A stretch of DNA of 64,000 nucleotides from Bacteroidota bacterium (GCA_016713925.1 JADJOH010000008.1:1114940-1178939); one strand, 5' to 3'; counted from the first letter of the stretch, positions 8,903 through 18,772 are shown. Made by a program: numbers and translations. The notes: generated by a model not told the origin, from the letters alone.

Positions 8903-10654
8903 TCAATAAAAAACAACCTGAATAGAAACATCACTGTTCCTGCCTTTATCATCGGTGCAGGAAATTTTAATTTTTCCTTCTACCGGACTAAAAAAATATT
9001 TGTCGCCTGCTTTAGCCGTTTTATAAAAATTATCATTGATGAACCAACTCACCGTAGTCACATCTGCCGCAACAGCACAACTCAGCTCCAGCGATCGCGG
9101 ATCATCTTTTTCGATGAGATATTCCTGTCCTTCTATTAAACTAAGAATGCGCGGTTTGCTTCCTTCAAAGAGTCGCGTGCAAAGCGGATTATGCGGAGGA
9201 GGTATTTTTACGGGGACATTATTTTCTCTGTAGAATTTCAGAATTTCAGCCGGAGGGTTTTCGTAGATTTTTTGCTGAGAACCCTCTTCAGGTAGACAGG
9301 CGGTACAATAGCTGATGGTTTCTTCATGATCGACAGCATAAGCGGTAAGGTGCGTGCAGGTGGCAGTGCTGCTCATCCCGGGAAGAAAATAATCAATGAC
9401 TTTTTCCGTACAGCGTTCGCCGGGGATATATCCACTCTGTGGACAAACATACCGGAGGTCTAAGTGCGCGTCGGGTTTATACCAGTTTCCTGTTCCGTTG
9501 TAATCAATACTGTTAAAAACCTGGAAGAGGAGGGGAGTGGCCATATCCGCACCCGTTAGTTCAGGAATTCCTTTTCCATCGAAGTTGCCTATCCACACCC
9601 CAACTGTATATCGCTTGTTGTACCCAATGCTCCATCCATCCCTGCGACCGTAGGAAGTACCCGTTTTCCATGCTACTTTCGGAATATGTAAACTGTTTTC
9701 AAAGAGATGGGGTAAGTCGCTCCTGTTCATTTTGGTGAGAATACTGCTCAGGAGATAGGCGGCAGAAGTACTGATGATTTGCACGGAATCTTTGTTTCTG
9801 TGATCAGCCTGGTTATAACGGTTAGGGAGATACGAACCATTGTTGGCGAAAGCAGAATACACGCCGCATAGTTCTTCCAGCGTCATGCCGCAGCCTCCGA
9901 GTATGGTGGACAACCCCAACTGATGTTGTTTGGCAAATGATCTGCAGCCTGCTTCCAATAATTTTTCACGGAAATCAGGAATGCCGATTTTTTCCAGCAG
10001 ATGCACCGCCGGAATGTTCAATGATGCCGATAAAGCATCTTCGGCACTGATCAATCCATGATAACGCATGTCAAAATTCTCCGGACTAAATCCATCGTAA
10101 TTCACAGGGACATCGGCCAACATGGTTTTTGGGGTGATTAATCCACGGTCGAATGCAAGTGCATAAGCCAATGGTTTCAAAGTACTGCCCGGAGAACGAA
10201 TCGCTTTTATGCCGTCTACCTGTCCCGAATAATAGGGATCGGAATAATCCTGACTTCCGGCGTAAGCAAGTACAGTATGTTGTAAATTATCGATGACCAA
10301 TACAGCCCCGTTGGCGATGCCGATATTTTGCAATCGCTTGAGATGGTTGTAGCAGAGCTGAGAGATTTTCTCCTGCATATCCGCATCAAGGGTGCTGTGA
10401 ATTTCATGATCGGCAGTTTCGGCGGTTAGTCGTCTGGAAAGATGGGGAGCTATGAAAGGCAATGGACGACGATGCATCTCGATGGGTTCCGTCATGGCTT
10501 CTTCCAGATCACTTTGATGAATGACACCTTCGGCATTCAATTTCTTCAGCCAGCGGTTTCGCTCACTGAAAAGAAGCGCATTGCCGTTGCCGGGACGCAA
10601 GGAAGAAGGGCGGTTGGGGATAATGGTCAATGTCACCGCCTCCGCAGGACTCAA
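8903..10654 (-). CDS. pbpC: Penicillin-binding protein 1C, C-terminal fragment (frameshifted gene)
   Basis: This 583-residue piece carries the transpeptidase and C-terminal domains of PBP1C, a periplasmic bifunctional peptidoglycan synthase. The active-site motifs are 'SPGSTLKP' (S-x-x-K), 'SLN' within 'ALSASLNIP', and 'KTGT' in 'WKTGTSYGRRDGW'. A beta-rich C-terminal domain typical of PBP1C follows. The gene really starts at 11193: the reading frame is lost near 10737-10744, where one base is missing from a T run on the coding strand. Restoring it gives the expected GT51 sequence 'LGFYLSLAPYGGNIEG' running on into this piece. Its pairing with an alpha-2-macroglobulin gene matches the pbpC-yfhM pair of enterobacteria. 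Confidence 0.88.
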   Translation of the reverse strand: MSPAEAVTLTIIPNRPSSLRPGNGNALLFSERNRWLKKLNAEGVIHQSDLEEAMTEPIEMHRRPLPFIAPHLSRRLTAETADHEIHSTLDADMQEKISQLCYNHLKRLQNIGIANGAVLVIDNLQHTVLAYAGSQDYSDPYYSGQVDGIKAIRSPGSTLKPLAYALAFDRGLITPKTMLADVPVNYDGFSPENFDMRYHGLISAEDALSASLNIPAVHLLEKIGIPDFREKLLEAGCRSFAKQHQLGLSTILGGCGMTLEELCGVYSAFANNGSYLPNRYNQADHRNKDSVQIISTSAAYLLSSILTKMNRSDLPHLFENSLHIPKVAWKTGTSYGRRDGWSIGYNKRYTVGVWIGNFDGKGIPELTGADMATPLLFQVFNSIDYNGTGNWYKPDAHLDLRYVCPQSGYIPGERCTEKVIDYFLPGMSSTATCTHLTAYAVDHEETISYCTACLPEEGSQQKIYENPPAEILKFYRENNVPVKIPPPHNPLCTRLFEGSKPRILSLIEGQEYLIEKDDPRSLELSCAVAADVTTVSWFINDNFYKTAKAGDKYFFSPVEGKIKISCTDDKGRNSDVSIQVVFY

Positions 10655-10695
10655 TAACGCCGGTGCCTTACCGTAATAGATGAGAGATGCCGCCT

Positions 10696-11193
10696 TTACC
10701 CCTTCAATATTACCGCCATAGGGGGCGAGGGAGAGATAAAACCCAGAATTTCATTTTTGGAATAATGCAGCTCCAGTTGAATCGCCCTGAATACTTCAAT
10801 GAATTTACTCCCGATGTTCCGCGATCGGGGTTCAAGTAATCGAACCACTTGCATAGTAATCGTAGAGGCTCCCGAAGTCCGTTGTCCTTTGATGACATTA
10901 TTAAAGGCTGCCCTCACAATAGCCATCGGATTGAATCCCGGATGATAATAAAAGAACCGGTCTTCCTTACGAATCAATGTCTCCAGCAGTAAACGATCTA
11001 CCGATTCCGGCATACAAGCCATTCTCCATTTATCATCTGCACTCAAAAATACATTGAGCACTTTTCCCTTTCGGTCATACACCACCTTCGACCATGAAGG
11101 TTGCGGAATGAAGGAAAAGGTCAAATCCAGGATGCCAAATACGAACGCAACGAGTATCAAGGAAAATAAAATCCGCCGGACAGTTGCTTTCAT
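10696..11193 (-). CDS. pbpC: Penicillin-binding protein 1C, N-terminal fragment (frameshifted gene)
   Basis: The 165 residues contain a membrane anchor (about 7-28) and the first part of the GT51 glycosyltransferase domain, with the catalytic-site segment 'IRKEDRFFYYHPGFNPMAI' and the 'GASTITMQVVRLL' motif. After 'KNEILGF' the frame breaks and about 14 aberrant residues precede a false stop. With the following piece it reconstitutes a PBP1C of about 765 residues. Either a sequencing deletion or a true null mutation would explain this; the widespread homopolymer indels in the window favour the first. Confidence 0.87.
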   Translation of the reverse strand: MKATVRRILFSLILVAFVFGILDLTFSFIPQPSWSKVVYDRKGKVLNVFLSADDKWRMACMPESVDRLLLETLIRKEDRFFYYHPGFNPMAIVRAAFNNVIKGQRTSGASTITMQVVRLLEPRSRNIGSKFIEVFRAIQLELHYSKNEILGFISPSPPMAVILKG

Positions 11194-11206
11194 CTATAGC
11201 CGTTCA

Positions 11207-11443
11207 CTAACCGATAATTTGATCAATCTTTTCTGCCAGATTTTTATCGCGATCAGTAATGACCCCTCCGGCATCGTGCGTGTTCAGACTTATTTCAACG
11301 GCATTGTACACATTTCTCCAGTCGGGATGATGATTCATCTTTTCTGCAATAAAGGCGACACGCGTCATGAAACCAAAGGCTTCGGTAAAATCCTTGAACT
11401 TGAAAGTCTTCGTTAATTTATTATCTTTTTCGATCCACATCAT
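11207..11443 (-). CDS. 4a-hydroxytetrahydrobiopterin dehydratase
   Basis: This 78-residue protein has the pterin-4a-carbinolamine dehydratase signature 'AEKMNHHPDWRNVYNAVEISLNTHDAGGVITDRD', with the two active-site His of the HHP motif and the THxxGGVT-like His/Asp. The family recycles the cofactor of aromatic amino-acid hydroxylases and can act as a transcription cofactor. It is slightly shorter at the N-terminus than usual, but the core is complete. It sits between the alpha-2-macroglobulin and pbpC genes, all leftward; 13 bp separate it from pbpC. No hydroxylase gene is in the window. Confidence 0.92.
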   Translation of the reverse strand: MMWIEKDNKLTKTFKFKDFTEAFGFMTRVAFIAEKMNHHPDWRNVYNAVEISLNTHDAGGVITDRDKNLAEKIDQIIG

Positions 11444-11570
11444 ACTATTATTAATTAAAATATTTCACTGTATATTAACCTAAAAACTTCATGCTAATTA
11501 GGAACTGACTTTTTTACCACCGAGGCACTAAGAGCACAAAGTTGCACAGAGCTTTTACAAAATAATCTCC

Positions 11571-11660
11571 ACGAACCTCAACGTATCCCAACATACCCCC
11601 ACGTATTTCAACGTATATCCATCTATATCCATCTATATCCATCTATATCCACGTATATCA
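11571..11660. repeat. 10-bp tandem array after the alpha-2-macroglobulin stop
   Basis: Nine consecutive 10-bp units run from ACGAACCTCA through ACGTATCCCA and ACGTATTTCA to three identical ATCTATATCC and a final ACGTATATCA. It ends 2 bp from the stop codon (11663-11665) of the leftward alpha-2-macroglobulin gene. Units resemble those at 2656-2787 and 20268-20487. Confidence 0.85.
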
Positions 11661-11662
11661 TT

Positions 11663-13987
11663 CTACTGCGAAACGATAATCCTACCCGCACCATGTATAG
11701 AATGGTATTCTCCGGAGTACATGGCGTCAGCACTGACGGGGCCCATGACGTAGTTGCCGGGGCTTACGGCACGTACAACGTAATAATAGTACTGTGGCTG
11801 TTGTCCTATCGAAGTGTAGATGTTAATGCGGTCATCACGCATGTCAATATATTCAGAAGCACTATTGTTCTTGATCCAGTCCAGATCAGGGATGCTGCTT
11901 ACTCTTGGATTTTCGATTTCAAATCCTGCGGGGAGTAAATCGGTGACCACAACATTTTCGACGAAGGTTCTGCTGTTGTTTTCGAGTGCGATTTTGACAA
12001 CAATTAAATCGTTTTGTTTGAAACTATTGCCGGTAATTTCTTGTCCGGTTCGGCTGTAAAAAGTTTTTCTGACTTTTAGTATTTTATCTTCCTGTAAGAA
12101 ACTTCCATCTGAAGTAAGACCGGAGCTGGTCCAGAAATAATAGAGGTTTCCATTGCCGTTGGTCGTAATGTTTACCTTGTTATTTACTAATCCTTTTCTG
12201 ATGATCAGATCTTTTCCATCAAAACTATAGGGTTTGCCTCCCTCTGTAGTAAGATTGGCGGTGATAGTAGATTGAGCCACTTTCTTACTGAATTTTCCCA
12301 ATGCCAGGAAACTGAGCGCGCGTTCCTGCGTATTCATCCAACTGTTTTTCTCCAATTCCTTGCTGAGATTTCTGACGAGTTCTCCTACTTGTGGATGGTC
12401 CGGATCTGAGTGAAGCAAGGCGTTTAGGGCCATCGCCATGTCACGGATGTAACTGTAAAAACTTCCGCCGGTAGAGGATATACTGCGTTCCCCTTCAAAA
12501 GCCTTTGGCAATAACTCGTTGTACGTTTTTCGATCACCAATGGCCAGGTACGTGCAGGCCAACAGGTATTTAGAATCAATCGCCAGCTCTTTAAACTTCG
12601 ATTTATAATAATTCATACTGCTCTTGTCGGCTTTGTTGTTTAAAGCCAAAACATAAAGAGAGTAGAAAATATCTTTCGCAGGAGATTTTCGGATGACCGT
12701 TTTGTTTGAGCTGTCATAATACCAAATCTCTTCTGTGTTTTTTTCCTTGATATTTTTTTGCAGAAATTTTAACAGCTTCTCCATTGCAGCCGCGTTGACC
12801 TGATACCCTGCTTTAGCCGCCTCCGTTAAAAAGTGTGCTGCATATACGCTGGTCCAGTTATTACTCATGCTGCTTCCCGGCCAGGTGACAATACCGCCAT
12901 TGTAGTGCTGCAGACTGATAATTTTACTAATGCCCGCCTGTACATTCGTTTGCACGTTGATGGTATAGCCCGGTTTATTGGAGATGGTTTTTGCAAGATC
13001 TGCAAAGTATATCTGTGGAAAGGCAGTACTGATCGTTTGTTCCGCACAGCCATGAGGATAATCTAAAAGGTAGTTGAGGTGGTCTGCGAAATTGACCAGC
13101 GGTGATTTGCTGATGTAGAGTTCAGCACTTGCAGAAGAGGGGATAAATCCGGTTTTCATATTTATTTCTGCTACCGCTCCTCCTTTTATACTGCCACTTC
13201 CGTTTTGTTTTTGCAAGCTCGCCGGTGGACGAATTGTAATTTCCGTCTTGTCACGATAACTTTCATTCCCGTTTTTCACCTTCATCGTAAAGCTTCCTGT
13301 TCCACTGAGGGCTCCGGCAACCACTTTATAGAGGATGCGCTCTTCTTTACCCGGCTCTACACGAATGGAAGTGTTGGGAGTATTCACAATTTTGATTTGC
13401 CCCTCAGTTTCCGGTTGCAATGTAGCATTGATGAGTTGTTTGGTGGTATTACTGAATGTTACCGGTACATAAACCGTATCACCAGGACTCGTAAATCGGG
13501 GAAGTGAGCTGCTGATAACAATAGGATCAGCAACTTTAATATGTGCTTCAGCACTGCCAAAGGCATTGTCCTGATAGGCTACAGCCATCACCCGCAGGTC
13601 ACCGCTAAAGGAAGGGATATCCATGGTGTAGGAGGCAATACCCGAAGCATTGGTTTTTAAGAGGCCACTCCAGGCAGAAACCAGTTTGACCCGTTTATTG
13701 GTGATGGGATTTACTCTTTTTGCCAGGTCATAACCGTCTCCACCGCTGCTGGACCTACGCTGTTTGATATCGGGTAGTAAATAAGGATAGAGGTTGTAGG
13801 ATTCCACAGCCAGCGATCTCTTTTGATAAAAATATTCGTAGGGATCAGGCGTTTTTGAATTGCGTAGTTGCAGGATACCCTCGTCAACAACTGCAAGCGT
13901 TAGCTCCACATTTTTTCCGGGCGTGGTTTTAACCTGGATGACTTGTTTGGTGATGGAACGGGATTTCTCAGCAGCGGTAATGGTCAA
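11663..13987 (-). CDS. Alpha-2-macroglobulin family protein, C-terminal half (frameshifted gene)
   Basis: This 774-residue half contains the alpha-2-macroglobulin bait-proximal and complement-like domains. A thioester motif C-x-E-Q is present as 'YPHGCAEQTIS' (C314, E316, Q317 of this piece), so the protein probably traps proteases covalently, unlike thioester-free paralogs. 'LRVMAVAYQDNAFGSAE' and the alpha-alpha toroid segment around it are family-typical. The listed start is a TTG, but the frame is open further upstream ('KNNKIPLTITAAEKS') and joins the N-terminal half when one A is added to the A6 run at 14001-14006 (T6 on the plus strand). Confidence 0.88.
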   Translation of the reverse strand: MTITAAEKSRSITKQVIQVKTTPGKNVELTLAVVDEGILQLRNSKTPDPYEYFYQKRSLAVESYNLYPYLLPDIKQRRSSSGGDGYDLAKRVNPITNKRVKLVSAWSGLLKTNASGIASYTMDIPSFSGDLRVMAVAYQDNAFGSAEAHIKVADPIVISSSLPRFTSPGDTVYVPVTFSNTTKQLINATLQPETEGQIKIVNTPNTSIRVEPGKEERILYKVVAGALSGTGSFTMKVKNGNESYRDKTEITIRPPASLQKQNGSGSIKGGAVAEINMKTGFIPSSASAELYISKSPLVNFADHLNYLLDYPHGCAEQTISTAFPQIYFADLAKTISNKPGYTINVQTNVQAGISKIISLQHYNGGIVTWPGSSMSNNWTSVYAAHFLTEAAKAGYQVNAAAMEKLLKFLQKNIKEKNTEEIWYYDSSNKTVIRKSPAKDIFYSLYVLALNNKADKSSMNYYKSKFKELAIDSKYLLACTYLAIGDRKTYNELLPKAFEGERSISSTGGSFYSYIRDMAMALNALLHSDPDHPQVGELVRNLSKELEKNSWMNTQERALSFLALGKFSKKVAQSTITANLTTEGGKPYSFDGKDLIIRKGLVNNKVNITTNGNGNLYYFWTSSGLTSDGSFLQEDKILKVRKTFYSRTGQEITGNSFKQNDLIVVKIALENNSRTFVENVVVTDLLPAGFEIENPRVSSIPDLDWIKNNSASEYIDMRDDRINIYTSIGQQPQYYYYVVRAVSPGNYVMGPVSADAMYSGEYHSIHGAGRIIVSQ

Positions 13988-16900
13988 TGGGATTTTATTG
14001 TTTTTTCTTCTACCATCACCGGAATGACACCATGAGCAACCGTAAGTGGAATAGATCCATCATCGGCTTTTCGGAACAGCGTGGCCGTTATATAGACGTT
14101 TGGAAGTAAGTCCTTAGTGATAGGGAGAACCAGTTCTGCGGCCTTTTTATCCGTGTTGATGTAATAGTACTTCAGTACTTCGTTTTGCTCCACCGTGATG
14201 AGCAGCTTGCCGTTGAAGGGTGTTTTAAAAAGGAATCGGGCGTTTTCACCCGGACTATAGCTTTCTTTATCGCTGCCGATGTCAATGGTGCCTTCAGTAT
14301 TTACTGCAAACGAATTGCTTCCGGTGAAGCCCCATCCATAGGCATAAAAATCCTGCTGAATAAACCGGTCAGATCCCGGAGCACTTACCCGCATCACATA
14401 TTCTCCGGATTCATTCGGCGTAAATGGGATCACTAATTCACTGTTACCAATATTGACCTGTCGGTCCTGAAGTACCTTTTCCTCTCGCTGTGACACATAA
14501 TAAAGTCGGTTACCATAGTCGCGTTGTAAAACATTGTGGTAATTGATTTTTATAATTCTGATTCTTGCTGTGGAAGCAACGGCTTGTCCTTTATTGTTCA
14601 GTGCGATCAAACCTAACTGAAGAGATTGCCCGACACCGGCATAGTATTCACTCGTTCTTGATCCATAATAAACCGCTTGTGTTTCTACGTCAAAAGCAGC
14701 TACGCGATTGACCGGTCGTCCGGTTTCATCGAATACAGTGACAAATGCTTTGCCCTGTAGTTTGCCGGTTTCCCGATACATGGGATCAAGAAATAGGGAT
14801 TCAGTAATACTTCCGTCATTTCCTGTCTTGCCTTGTTTAAATACCGCGGGGAAATTAATATGATCAATTCCTCTGATGCCAAAATTGAATCCTTCATAAC
14901 CCTTCGGTTGAAAATAAGTTTTGCTCAAATTGAATTGTATCTCATAATTGCGACCTGCTGCTGCCGTGCCGAAGAGGTTGTTCGCCATTGCCGACAATTT
15001 TACGGAGTCGCCAATCGCATATTGTGCTTTATTGGTTGTAGCTTTTACACTGATACGGTCCGGCATAAATTCTTCTACACTGATGGCTTTACTGCTGAGT
15101 AAAATGTCATTGGCAGCATAGAGCTCAAGGGTATACGTTCCTGTAACTGTTCCGGCAGGAAGTTTAAAATCCTGGGTGGAGGCTCCTTGTGCGTTGAGTG
15201 TTTTGCCTTGTGTACTGAATTCTCTTCCATTCGGCAAGACCAGCTTAAATTTCACAGGCATATTTTTCATCGCTTTCCAATCGCGGTTTCGAACCACGGC
15301 ATTGAAATTCATAGTTTCTCCCGGACGATATATTTCCCTGTCTCCATAGATGAAGGCCATGTATCCATTATCGTTTTCGCGGTAGCCACCGGTTTCAAAG
15401 CGACTGGTTTCAACACGTGTGTCCGATAAGAGCATGTAGTTGTAATCGTTCCCGCTCTTTGCCGTAATCAATGCCGGCTTAAATTGTCCAAAACGCTCCT
15501 TGAGTCCGGTAAATTTCACCATCCCTTCATCGTTAGTCTTTCCGGAAAAGAGAACCTGGTTGTTGGAACTGATGATGTTTACATTCAAGTGCTGAAGGGG
15601 CGTGGCTTCCTTCACTGAATTGGCGAAAACGATGATCTGATCCGTTCCTGTTCGGGCAATTAATCCGATGTCAGATACGGAAACCAGTTTCGTGGCTTTC
15701 ATCCAGTTGTTTTCAGAGGATCGTGCACTGATCAGATAAATACCTTTGAAGGGAAGCTCATCATCAAAATTCAGGCTCAGCAAACTCTGACCGTTTTGTC
15801 GGGGCAGATCCTTGACTTCATACTCCTGATCCATGATCTTATTGCCATACCGTTCCGGCTCATAGTCATTGTAGACATAGCTATAGCCATTCTCTTCCCC
15901 TTGCCAGTCTTCATATCTATTGTTATTCATGAAAGCAAGAATGTTGTTCTCATAAATTTTATAAATGGAAACTTTTATTTTTGGAATATTGACAATTTGC
16001 AAAGCAATTTTCCGACTCCCTTTCGAGGTCAGGTACATCCCCTTGGTATTGACAAAACCAATGCCCGGCTCCTGTTCTCCGAAAGAAATGTCACTGTAGT
16101 AGTCGTTGCCAAATGTGCCACCCAGCACCCCTTGTAAATTTTTGTTGATGGTAATGGAGTAGGAAGAGCCTGCGGAAAAGCCGCCCCGAAGAAGAATCCC
16201 TGATTCCATTGTCTCCACTCTATAAATTGGAGAGGGTTCTACAGCAATTAGTTTTTCAAGATCATTGGGGATAACCGGCTGGTTGGTATAAAGCCGGATG
16301 ATTCCTTCTCCATTTTCAAAAGTGGTTTCTGTACTTGTAATTTCTAAAGAGGATACAGGGTTTACAGGGGCACTGTATGTAAGTAGAGGCGCGACTTCGG
16401 TACATTCAGTACACTTGAGCCCTTTATTGATAGTTATGATGATTTGACCATTTAAGGCTTCACCGCGTTCTATCCCCTCTGTACGGATCTGCAGGCTTTT
16501 CGAGACCGGCTGATCGCCCACTGCAACAACTGCACTTTTCCCGTTAATCTCAACACTTAAAAGTTGAGCCAGTGAAGAGGGGTCTATATCATAATTAAAA
16601 TGCAAGGTGGCATTTAATGTTAGTTTATCTGTAGATCCCGGTGAAAGTGTCCACCAGGTTTGAATCCCTTTTATCTGCAGCGCACCCGTGCTGAAACCGA
16701 TTTCCTGCGCTTCAAGATTCAGCGTTCCGGAAGAATATTTAAGCAGAGCGGTACTGAGGTTGATTTTGTAGTTGGTAGCCGGTTTAAATCCCGCTGCCGG
16801 ACTAAAAACCAATTGCTTTGAAGAACTCCATTTAAAGACTCCCTTTACCGCAGGTTCGATGCCCACATAGGCGGTCGAATCCCAAATCCCCAGCACACTA

Positions 16901-17058
16901 TCCGGTGCAAGGCCGTGGCTGAAATCAAATACAAGGTTTTGAAAAATATCAAGGGTGTCACTGAGGTTAGAATCTACCAGAGTTACACGGTTTCCGGGAG
17001 AGCAGGAAATGATAAACAGGATCAGGCAAGTGCCGGATACAAGAAATAAGCGTTTCAT
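13984..17058 (-). CDS. Alpha-2-macroglobulin family lipoprotein, N-terminal half (frameshifted gene)
   Basis: The 1024 residues start with a lipoprotein signal (lipobox 'FIISC', Cys19), followed by Ig-like macroglobulin domains; 'GDREIYRPGETMNFNAVVRNRDW' and 'YTLELYAANDILLSSKAISVEEFMPDRI' are typical MG2/MG3-type segments. It ends early at 'PVMVEEKTIKSH' after a frame change in an A6 run. The full protein would be about 1,800 residues, the usual size of bacterial YfaS/YfhM-like proteins, which are anchored in the periplasm and guard against host or competitor proteases. PBP1C lies downstream in the same direction; in enterobacteria these two proteins are thought to act together in wall defence and repair. 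Confidence 0.9.
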   Translation of the reverse strand: MKRLFLVSGTCLILFIISCSPGNRVTLVDSNLSDTLDIFQNLVFDFSHGLAPDSVLGIWDSTAYVGIEPAVKGVFKWSSSKQLVFSPAAGFKPATNYKINLSTALLKYSSGTLNLEAQEIGFSTGALQIKGIQTWWTLSPGSTDKLTLNATLHFNYDIDPSSLAQLLSVEINGKSAVVAVGDQPVSKSLQIRTEGIERGEALNGQIIITINKGLKCTECTEVAPLLTYSAPVNPVSSLEITSTETTFENGEGIIRLYTNQPVIPNDLEKLIAVEPSPIYRVETMESGILLRGGFSAGSSYSITINKNLQGVLGGTFGNDYYSDISFGEQEPGIGFVNTKGMYLTSKGSRKIALQIVNIPKIKVSIYKIYENNILAFMNNNRYEDWQGEENGYSYVYNDYEPERYGNKIMDQEYEVKDLPRQNGQSLLSLNFDDELPFKGIYLISARSSENNWMKATKLVSVSDIGLIARTGTDQIIVFANSVKEATPLQHLNVNIISSNNQVLFSGKTNDEGMVKFTGLKERFGQFKPALITAKSGNDYNYMLLSDTRVETSRFETGGYRENDNGYMAFIYGDREIYRPGETMNFNAVVRNRDWKAMKNMPVKFKLVLPNGREFSTQGKTLNAQGASTQDFKLPAGTVTGTYTLELYAANDILLSSKAISVEEFMPDRISVKATTNKAQYAIGDSVKLSAMANNLFGTAAAGRNYEIQFNLSKTYFQPKGYEGFNFGIRGIDHINFPAVFKQGKTGNDGSITESLFLDPMYRETGKLQGKAFVTVFDETGRPVNRVAAFDVETQAVYYGSRTSEYYAGVGQSLQLGLIALNNKGQAVASTARIRIIKINYHNVLQRDYGNRLYYVSQREEKVLQDRQVNIGNSELVIPFTPNESGEYVMRVSAPGSDRFIQQDFYAYGWGFTGSNSFAVNTEGTIDIGSDKESYSPGENARFLFKTPFNGKLLITVEQNEVLKYYYINTDKKAAELVLPITKDLLPNVYITATLFRKADDGSIPLTVAHGVIPVMVEEKTIKSH

Positions 17059-17345
17059 AAGTTGGTTTAGGTTTGCTGGGATAACGGAATTGTAAATGGA
17101 TTGATATATCTGTGTAAAAATAATTTTTTTAGCGGTTCAAATTGGCTTTTCGAGTCTTTCTTTAAGATATTTAATTTCTCACTTGCAGACTCCTGAATCG
17201 AACGGGTTTTATGGATTTAAGGCTTGCTCGATAGATATGAACATTCATTTTTTTAATGAGATGGCATGGATTTGTTGCTTTCCTGTAACCTTAGTTACTT
17301 AATCACTCCTCAAAGTTCACGACCTTTGTAGCCTTATCTATAGTT

Positions 17346-17737
17346 ATGCTGAACAAACTGAAAAGTTCCTTCTTTCATAAATGTCCCCGTTGTCTGGAGG
17401 GAGATATGTACGCGGATATGAATCCCTATCATTTAAAAGAAACTGCAAATATGTACACCCATTGCCCGAAATGCAATCTCAATTTCATCCCCGAGCCGGG
17501 TTATTTTTATGGGGCGATGTATGTGAGTTATGCTTTTACGGTAGCCGTTTCCGTGGCTGTGTTCATTGCCCATTATCTCTTCTCCTGGGAGCAGGGTACT
17601 TTGTTTTTTATCATCATGCTGACCATCGTCTTAGCCGCACTGGCCCCATATACTTTCCGGACATCCCGGGCTATCTGGTTGAATTTTTCATTAAGTATGA
17701 TCCGGAACTGAGGAAGAAAGTACTTAAAGGCAGTTAA
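17346..17737 (+). pseudogene. DUF983 protein, frameshifted near the C-terminus
   Basis: The first 113 residues show the DUF983 pattern: 'FHKCPRCLEGDMY' with a C-x-x-C knuckle, a second 'HCPKCNLNFIPEPGYFYGAMYVSYAF', then two hydrophobic segments. At 17684-17688 a run of five T changes frame: as read, the protein ends at 17711 with 'NFSLSMIRN'. With one extra T it continues 'NFFIKYDPELRKKVLKGS', the normal family ending, to the stop at 17735-17737. DUF983 proteins are small membrane proteins of unknown function. The damage is a likely sequencing deletion. Confidence 0.82.
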
Positions 17738-17772
17738 TGTGATCTGCATTCGACGATTTACAGAAATAGGGA

Positions 17773-18768
17773 TCAGCTTTGTTTTCTCAGGAAGGGAAGT
17801 GTGAATGCAATAGATTCATCTATACTCCTGAATTGAAAACCTTCCGCTTTTATCTTTTCCGCTGAATAATGAAACCGGCTGCGCGCTGATCGTGCCGTTT
17901 CCCTTGTGATGAATGGCTTGCCACCGGTGAGCTTACAACGGATAAAGTCTATAGGCCAGACGAGTGAAGTCATCCAGGATTGAATCTTTATGGAAGGGGC
18001 TTTAACTTTGAGTCCGGCTGCTATTTTCTCAAAGAGCTTTTTGAAACTTAAGTCTTCTGCATTGAGAATGTAGCGTTCACCGGTCTTGTTCTTCTTCCAT
18101 AAAAAAAGTATGGCGTCACAAACATCTCTTACATCAACAAACCCGCTTACACCCTCTGTATAAAACGGAAAACCATTTGCTACCTTTTTAAATAGTTCGG
18201 AACTGCCTTTATTAAAATCACCAGGTCCTAACACAATGCTTGGGTTAACCATGACTCCGGGCAATCCTTCGGCTACTCCTCTCCAGACTTCCCTCTCCGC
18301 ACCATATTTACTGATCGCATAGTTCGAAGGATGTGTGGTGGGGTCCCAATGCGAATGTTCATCTAATTGTTGATCTCCGGAACTCCGGCCCAGTGTGGCT
18401 ACAGAACTTACAAAACAGAAGTAACGGAAATTCGTGGTTTCGAGACATAAATTTACAAGATTTGCTGTTCCTTCTATATTCACCCGCTCCATCTTTTGCG
18501 CTTCTTTGGGAATAAAAGAGATCATGGCAGCACAGTGGAAAACGGTATCTATGCCTTCGCATGCCCTTTCTAATGTGTCCAGGTCGAGCAAGTCTCCCTC
18601 CAGCCATTCAATTTGAGCACTAAATTGATCTTTTTGGCTGAGGTACTGATCAAAAAACCTCGTGCTCGCTCCCTTTCTTTTCAATGCCCGAACGGTATGG
18701 CCTTCAGAGAGGATGGCATAAAGCAGGCGGGCGCCAATCATGCCGGTTCCTCCTGTAACTAAAATCAT
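17773..18768 (-). CDS. NAD-dependent epimerase/dehydratase family protein (extended SDR)
   Basis: A 331-residue extended SDR beginning 'MILVTGGTGMIGARLLYAIL', with the glycine-rich NAD(P) motif at residues 5-13, 'VFHCAAMISF' and the catalytic 'YAISKYGAE' (Y-x-x-x-K). It resembles dihydroflavonol-reductase-like or 3-beta-HSD-like SDRs; substrate unknown. The frame is open 94 codons further upstream, but I chose the ATG at 18768 because the Rossmann fold starts there and a perfect TATCTTTG promoter box lies 4 nt before it. It is divergent from tyrS. Confidence 0.88.
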   Translation of the reverse strand: MILVTGGTGMIGARLLYAILSEGHTVRALKRKGASTRFFDQYLSQKDQFSAQIEWLEGDLLDLDTLERACEGIDTVFHCAAMISFIPKEAQKMERVNIEGTANLVNLCLETTNFRYFCFVSSVATLGRSSGDQQLDEHSHWDPTTHPSNYAISKYGAEREVWRGVAEGLPGVMVNPSIVLGPGDFNKGSSELFKKVANGFPFYTEGVSGFVDVRDVCDAILFLWKKNKTGERYILNAEDLSFKKLFEKIAAGLKVKAPSIKIQSWMTSLVWPIDFIRCKLTGGKPFITRETARSARSRFHYSAEKIKAEGFQFRSIDESIAFTLPFLRKQS

Positions 18769-18772
18769 TGGA

